Assembly: GCF_028453695.1 (NCBI RefSeq)
Contig: NC_135781.1
Span: 3,918,779 to 3,982,778 of the forward strand
DNA length: 64,000 nucleotides
Direction of reading: 5' to 3'
Origin: Augochlora pura
Lineage: Eukaryota; Arthropoda; Insecta; Hymenoptera; Halictidae
The position numbers were made by a program, and so were the translations under genes. Shown piece after piece: positions 58,010-64,000 of this stretch (position 1 is its first letter; each line of letters begins with the position of its first letter). The notes beneath the pieces are model-generated. The model saw only the letters and a list, made by a program, of their open reading frames with translations. It ran no database searches and had not been told where the DNA came from.

Positions 58010-58345
58010 TTATTTCAGTGCCCATAAAATGTCTCGTCGGGCAGCGCGGTAGATTAGTCGAATTCTAGAATTGTTGCAATTGGAGGACGCCGATGCTCGG
58101 GTGCATCGTTTGCTTCCTCCACGATGGACTGGATAGATTGTTCCATTGGATTCCAAGTATTTGGCGCCGTGGCCTTTGCAATTATGACGCTCGCTTCGGC
58201 GATGCTGTTCTCCAAGCAGCGACGCATCGTCGGTACGATTAGCATTGGAAACGTCGAGCAATCGGAATGACTCAGGTTCAATTGAAAAATTACAAGCGCA
58301 CGCTCGTCGAGAGGCGACGCGATCTATGATTTGAATGTGTAGCAT
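58010..58345 (-). other. Coding-like segment, possible gene fragment, unrecognised
   Basis: This block is unlike its neighbours: unique, about half GC, without CpG excess. Two overlapping minus frames look protein-like. One runs the length (111 codons). The other (58,054-58,281) ends in EEANDAPEHRRPPIATI with ordinary codon use before a stop. The best-looking stretches lie in different frames, as in a fragment with an old frameshift, or by chance. No start, splice site or family supports it. Confidence 0.2.
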
Positions 58346-60028
58346 CTAGCTCCGGGAATACAAATGATTTTCTTAACCCTGGGGCAATCATTCAGGGTGC
58401 TTGACACCCAAGGAATTTGCTTTACAATCGACGTTTCTTTATCTTTCAGCAAAATATTAATCGGTTGTCAATAATATGTAATTATCAGAATATCTAATAA
58501 TAGGTAAATATCAAAAATAGGTAACCTGGCTGTCAATAACTACATTAATTTTTACCCTTTGACGAGTCTGACACGTGATAATTAATATAACGAGATAATA
58601 ATAATAATAGCGAGATTATACGTGATAATTCCAAATAATAAATAAATATAGATAAATATAAATTGTCTTCTTCCTTTTTAGAAATGATTACAATCGAAGA
58701 AGTTTTTAATCGTTGTAACAATAAAGAAAATAATACAGCAAGAGGTTAAGAGTCACCGCGATTTTGTTCACGGTATTTTAACAGTTCTCATGAGGTGTCG
58801 CGCGCACCTCTCGCCTGTCCGTAGAAACGACGCGCCCGGTCCACGGATAAAAGCATTCTACGCATAGTAGAAACGGTAAACAGTACGATCGTAAACTTTA
58901 GATTGCGTGTCAATGTCGTAATGCATCTCAGCGGGCCGTAATACGGCTTTTAAAAACATTTATCTTATTAGATAGGATTATGTTATCGATATGAAATCTG
59001 AAGCACTTAATCAATAACCCGTTAATCTCCGGTACTTTCTCCCGACGTCCAATGAACTTTACGATCTTGTGATTTATAGACACTTTGTTGTTCGATGAGA
59101 TTGCATCTACGTCCTGGATAAATGCTAATCAGCTGGAATTCCGTAGTGTCCCAATTAACACCAGAACCGTCGAGCTTCGGAACCGATTGGGTTGTTAATG
59201 CGTGCCCTTTCAGAGATAACGAGACCGCATTCGTCAAGGCGTCACGTGGTTTTTATTATAATATACGTCTGAATGGATTATGAGCACAATTATTGTAAAA
59301 TAAAGAACCTGTGTTATATTTATCCATAGTGACATAGCATAGGAGACGCCTTTAAGGGCCTTTTATAGCTAACCCTTTAACGAGCAGTGTTATATCTAAC
59401 AGTGGCGTCTTAAATAGGTATTTAAAAAGTTTTAAATTGCTTGAATCCGAAACTTTAAATTCGAAATAATGTTTCATTTACCTGGTATTTCGTGCACCAT
59501 GTCAATTATTATAGGATTGAAGAAATTATTTTAGCAAACTCGATACTCAATTTTTAGTACAGTTTATTGAGCATATCGAAATTGTTTTGTATATACGAGA
59601 TACAAAATTAGATATAATTTCTATAATAATTTTTCTCTATTGTTACAACATGAAATAAATGAAAAATATTTCGCATCTACGAGTTCGAAGAGTATTGCAC
59701 ACATAATTCTACGATCACTCTTGTCATCTCTATTGTTATGATGTTAGCGAACACGCGACAATAAACCCGATGAATCACGCGGCGAGACTCTCCGCAGCGA
59801 ACATCTTCATCGCGGTCCGGAAGGTGTCCGTGAAAGAAGGCCCCGGTTCCCCGAATAGACGAGAGTTCGCCGACCGGATCCCGGTTCGCCGAAAGAAGGG
59901 CTTTGGACTCGTGCTCCCACGGGCGGCGGTTTTCACGGGCAGGACGTGTTAATGGGATCCGCACACGACCTCCTGGCCGTGCGCGGTGCAGCCCGTCGTT
60001 GGTAGCCCAGGGTCGAGAGGAGAGCCGC

Positions 60029-60064
<36 letters not shown>

Positions 60065-60580
60065 TGCCCATAAAACCGATCTCCAACCTACTTTTCACAG
60101 CGGCTGTGGTTTTCTAGCCGGTTCCAGAGAGCGAGATGGTTTTCGGTGGTTTCGTAAGAGGCTGCCGCCGCGTAGCCAGCGTGTCCAGGGGGCCCGAAAA
60201 CGTGGCCGCGCGACACACGTTCCCCTGACGGTTGTTCCGAGCTGCCCGCTCTGCACCGCGCCGCGTCGCTTCATCCCTTCCCCGGACGCGGGCAGCTCGG
60301 TGTCGACGGTAACCGCGGAAGCTGGCCCCGACGAGCAATGTCGTCCAGTCTTACGAGAGCCTTCTTGCCGGCAAGAACGAGTCCTCTCTCTCTTTCTTTC
60401 TAACGCGAGGCCCCTCGCCGCGAGTCGCCGATTCTTCCTCCACGGATAATAAGAAGCTTCCCGCGGGCATGGCCTGAGTTGATACCTCCGGGACCGACCG
60501 TCTCCGCGGACCAAAGCATAGTCTTCGTGCTGGTGGTACCCGCGAGCCCTGGAACAATCGTGTTCCAAAGACGAGCATTG
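58346..60580. other. Mixed DNA, no gene supported
   Basis: Bases 58,346-58,750 are AT-rich, with TTAACCCTGG (58,374) and TACCCTTTGACG (58,553) words like degraded TTAA-element tips. Bases 59,020-59,260 hold an open minus frame with plausible composition (see rejected items). Bases 59,730-60,580 are CpG-rich with (CT)n at 60,032-60,059. No exon supported. Confidence 0.4.
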
Positions 60581-61181
60581 TTGAAAAAGTCCTCTATGTC
60601 TGGCTATTGGTCTGTTGTGTCTCGCCCTGCTATGTCTCGCTTTGACTGTTGAGGATCGAGCTTGGATAAGGTCTGGACCAGGTGTCAGGAACAGAATCTT
60701 GAAGCTAGTTCATCAAAGAGGACAATTCATCAAATGTAATTGTTATTAGTTCAGTACCGTGGAGATAAACGTTCTAGAAGTCTTGGAGAGGAACTATCAA
60801 GGACGACTCGGTAGGTCCAGCGTTGAACGGTGTAGTCCGCGCATCGTTTACAGACTAAGTGCTGCTAAATACTCTTACTCGAGGATATCGTGCGTAAATT
60901 CTGTCAGAAAATAAACCTAGAAATTAGTCGAAGACATCCAGGATGGTTGATCAAAGAGGACTCTAACCCCAGATTCCAAAGTGGAGCTTCAAGTTGGCTA
61001 ACTTATTACTCAAGAATTTCGTCCACAGATCATTCTTAATTTTGAGAATCGTGCGAGGTCGTCCGCGAAAGTGAACAGGTTCTAAAGATAGAACAATCAA
61101 CGAAAATCAGACCAAGCGACGAAAACAGTTGAAAATAGTTATAAATCCAGAATTGGATCAGATCTAGTGTCGCGATATCTT
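60581..61181 (+). other. Possible non-coding or 5' untranslated exon
   Basis: About 600 bases of unique, balanced-composition DNA without repeats follow the CpG island at 59,730-60,580 and end at a strong donor-like CTT|GTAAGT (GT at 61,182). Stop codons occur in all frames, so it would be untranslated. No start site or acceptor is visible; the call is a guess from texture and the donor. Confidence 0.2.
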
Positions 61182-61843
61182 GTAAGTCAAAAGTGCGTCG
61201 AAGTAACGAAGAATGACGAACGCGAGGAAGCCAGAGGAAGACAGCTCGTCGCGAGAAGCCCGGTTCTTCGACGAAGTCGAGGTCAGTACTGTTTCCTGCA
61301 ACGATCTACGATCGATATAGAAGACTCGTTTAGTCGGTCGTATGCGACGTGTACTGGTGGAATGCGTTGGTTCGTTTGAAAAGCGGGACGATTAGAGCAC
61401 GCGTGGACGGGAACATCTGCTTCGAAGTGGGAAAAGTATGGGTACGGATTGACGGGCGAACGATTAGGATCGGCATCGCATGATCGAACCCGGGAGACTC
61501 GCGACGCAGAGGGAACGGTCCGCGCGCGCGCGCGATCGTGTCCGTTTAGGCATTCGTTCTAACAGAGTTAGCGACGGCTGGTTAATTGATGCGAGATTAA
61601 AAGGTGTCGCCGGCACGATACTGTCAACTGGATCGAGCCGAACGGCGCTAGACGTTCTCGTATCGCGAAGGAAAAGCGGTACTGCAACTGCCTGCTGCAC
61701 ACGAATCGTGTACTATGCTATACTTACTTCGTCGATTTTATTATCGTGCGAATTTTTTACATTTATTGTACAATAGAGTAAATGCAATTTAAAATAGTAA
61801 AAAGAATAAAAGAATTTAAAAGTGTCTATATGGCATTTGTTTA
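61182..61843. other. CpG-rich DNA, no gene seen
   Basis: Bases 61,190-61,740 are moderately to strongly GC-rich with a (CG)n run at about 61,521-61,533. A 98-codon frame (61,480-61,776) is not recognised. Confidence 0.4.
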
Positions 61844-62265
61844 TATTAAAATAGTAGAAAGAAAAAATTTCTTTCTAGTTGGAATTTTACAGCGTCACTG
61901 TAGTATTTTTGATGTATTAAAATTGCTAAAAGAGGAAAAAACTTCCCAGTTGACATTCTAATACGTCGACGTAATATTTTTCATCCATTAAAATTATTAA
62001 AAGAGGTAAAATCTTGCTACTCAGATTTTTAAAGCGTCCATGCAATATTTGTCATCTATTAGAATGATTAAAAGAGGAAAGATCTTTCTGCTTGGAATTT
62101 TAAAATGTCAACATTTTCTATCGATTAAAATTGTTAAAAAAAGGAAATACCTTTCTGCCTCAAAAGTTAACGTGTAAACATATTATTTTTCATCGATTAA
62201 AATTATTAAAAAGAAAAGATCTTTCTACTTAGTTTCCATTTCTTGCAGTCAACGCAGTCAAAATT
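61844..62265 (+). repeat. 71-bp degenerate tandem repeat, six copies
   Basis: The anchor ATTAAAATTNNTAAAAGAGG occurs at 61,844, 61,916, 61,987, 62,058, 62,124 and 62,196, giving spacings of 66-72. Each is followed by a CTTTCTNCTTGG-type word and a GTCNANGTAATATTTTTCAT-type word. Copies are well diverged. Confidence 0.75.
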
Positions 62266-62327
62266 TATTTTCCATAGAAATCCACAACTTAATTATCAAT
62301 AATTTTTGACAGCGGCCCAGTAGACGT

Positions 62328-62535
62328 TGCTCGGGATTATTTGTATCTTTGTTCATCGAATCTTCTACCGTTTCTAATGGAACGGCTACCTAAGGAGATA
62401 CTAACGTTCCTACATCATCGTTTTATCTTTTATTACCGTTTTGGACAGCTACACAGCTGCTCGGGACTCTTCGTAACTTTATCTACTGAATTTCCTACTG
62501 CTTCTAATAGCACAGCTATTTAAAGAGACGCCAGC
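62328..62535 (+). repeat. 130-bp imperfect direct repeat
   Basis: GCTCGGGATTATTTGTATCT at 62,328 and GCTCGGGACTCTTCGTAACT at 62,458 begin two blocks that share ATCNNCTGAAT/ATCGAAT, CTACYGYTTCTAAT and GCTAYYTAARGAGA in order. Confidence 0.65.
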
Positions 62536-63379
62536 TTCCCTGTACCTATATCGAAGAAGAAAGATGCCCGTGAGAATGAGTCTGACCAATATACAACTCA
62601 ATCGTAAACGAACACAGTCGTGCTTGCTAACGAATATAAAATATAACCTCGATTATCCGAACGAAACGTTTTACTCCAATGCAGTCCAATCTATGTCGAC
62701 TTGTTTATTTAATCAATTATGAAGGGATATGGGTATACATTTTGCACGTGAAGTTAGTTATACACCATAGAGGATATTATGTTTAATGTCGAGCTGAAAC
62801 TTGTGCTTAGAGATAATTATTACAATTTTTTTTAAATTTTAGAGATTCAAGATTTTCTGAAGTCTTCTTTAGTTGAATGGATTGAATTAAAATAATATGC
62901 TATAATAACATTCATCATTTGTCGATGTTAATGAATAAGTGGAGTATTATTTAAACAAATCTTAGACAATATACCAGAGGAAGAAAAGAGTTAATTATTC
63001 AAAAGATCAAATAGTCTGCTGAAATATAAAATCGTGTTAGGGCGAGAAGAATTTAATAATATTGTTACACTATTTTCAACTTGTCAAAATTAGTAAAAGA
63101 GACAATATATTCTGATTTTATTTCCGTTTCTCGTAATAATTATGGAGAATTTTTATCTTATATAGAAATCCACAGTCTATACACCGCAATTTATTATCCA
63201 GCTGACTTGGATAATAAATTGCAATAATAAATAAGAGCTCTCGATTAAAGCTAAATGCCCTCAATTAATTCGAATAACCAATATTTCCCTGTACAATCAA
63301 AAATCCTACAACCACTCTACAATCCTCCAAGCACGTCAGCAAATTTCTAAACAACGTTCCCATTGTTCAAAGCGAGACA
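62536..63379. other. AT-rich DNA with one perfect hairpin
   Basis: AT-rich and non-coding. A perfect 15-bp inverted repeat (GCAATTTATTATCCA, 63,186-63,200, and its complement, 63,208-63,222) with a 7-base loop is the only structure seen. Confidence 0.5.
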
Positions 63380-64000
63380 TCACGTCCAGTTTCTGTACCG
63401 GTCTCTCGCCGCAGCGACGAGACGCGGATAGAACGAGATTCCACGATCTCGAAATCCGGCTCGCGTCCACCCACTCGCGCGAGCCGTCGCAGACGAAACG
63501 TGCGACCCGGTACGCTCGATTAACATTCCTAGCCGAGTGTGTGCCGGCAGATGCAACTAATCGGCGATACGCTTGTGTGCCGTAGCGGGGAGAGCTGGAA
63601 CCCCGGGCGCGAGAGAGCCCCGGTGGCAGAAGGCGAACGAGCCGGGCGAGCGAGCGAGCGAGAGAGCGAGCGAGAGAGAACGCGTGTCCCAGCAATCGCA
63701 CCATATTTGTACCGATATCGGGGATACCGTGCGTCGTTTGTGTGCGTGTTCGCGTTGCAGTCGCGCGTAAACGCGTCGTTGCCCCGTTGCGCCGTCGCCG
63801 CTGGAATGCGGGACCGTCCGGCGGATTAAATCGTCCCGGAACGCGCGAAACGCGGATCTCACGGACGGAAATTGTCGCGGATCCCGTGCCGGAAGTCGGC
63901 GAGCCAGCACCGGCCAGCAGCCCGAGGAATCAGCCTCGCGGCGCGATGCAATCCGAGCTGCGTTCTCGCTGACGTCGCGGGTACGTACGCGTCTCCGTTC
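63380..64000 (+). promoter_or_regulatory. CpG island, possible promoter/5' exon (weak)
   Basis: The last 620 bases are CpG-dense and contain a GAGCGAGC microsatellite (63,645-63,678). A donor-like GCGG|GTACGT lies at 63,971, preceded by a short uORF-like ATGCAATCCGAG at 63,947. This could be a first exon of a + strand transcript continuing beyond the window, but CpG islands occur throughout this window, so the call is speculative. Confidence 0.2.

Noticed and set aside
59022..59257. Minus-strand frame ending KVHWTSGESTGD with plausible composition
   Set aside because: No ATG, no credible acceptor before it and no recognised family; many frames of this length exist by chance here.
1..64000. 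tRNA or rRNA genes
   Set aside because: Scanning by eye for the B-box (GGTTCGANNCC) with a matching A-box and acceptor stem gave no convincing tRNA; no rRNA-like sequence noticed. A covariance-model scan would be decisive.

Overview
This looks like a stretch of an insect nuclear genome, most probably Hymenoptera (bee or ant type). The reasons are alternating blocks of very AT-rich and very CpG-rich DNA with no CpG depletion, many short TTAA-flanked piggyBac-like and fold-back miniature elements, abundant (CT)n/(GA)n microsatellites, a 500-base N gap, and the absence of long open reading frames. There are no bacterial-style genes, operons or CRISPR. The species cannot be fixed from the sequence alone.

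Coding content is almost nil. The one exon I can defend is a 75-base, phase 1-1 exon on the + strand at 43,332-43,406, with a strong polypyrimidine tract plus AG before it and CAG|GTGAGC after it. It encodes an acidic 24-residue segment of a protein I do not recognise. A second, weaker microexon candidate lies at 44,626-44,666. The simplest reading is that most of the window is intron of one large, rightward-transcribed gene, or intron plus intergenic DNA. Possible untranslated first exons or promoter regions (60,581-61,181; 63,380-63,970; 36,530-37,790) are only suggestions.

The window is dominated by repeats. (i) Miniature DNA elements: two copies of one TTAA-flanked family (8,513-8,720 and 34,186-34,425, opposite orientations); a second TTAA family with TIR CCCTTTGCACTCGA (8,729-8,963, partial at 48,920-49,138); a fold-back family at 4,434-4,705 and 43,612-43,859; another fold-back family at 39,481-39,815 and 57,427-57,775; an AT-rich palindrome at 2,094-2,315; and a Tc1-like end at 28,351. 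(ii) Tandem arrays with different units: 20 bp x13 (12,321), 28 bp x16 (14,542), 48 bp (41,493 and 50,460), 71 bp (61,844), a composite 94+43 bp array (9,420), 32 bp (5,605), 28 bp (18,352), a 57-bp pair (7,564), a 164-bp pair (25,380), and a roughly 40-bp decayed array carrying eight GGGCGTGG-like cores (21,110-21,745).

Between these lie about 35 GC-rich, CpG-rich islands of 0.3-1.5 kb, separated by AT-rich DNA. Their random open frames are long only because stop codons are rare there. I see no complete gene, no tRNA or rRNA, and no system of genes working together. The most interesting items are the orphan cassette-like exon, the GGGCGTGG array, and the paired miniature transposon families.
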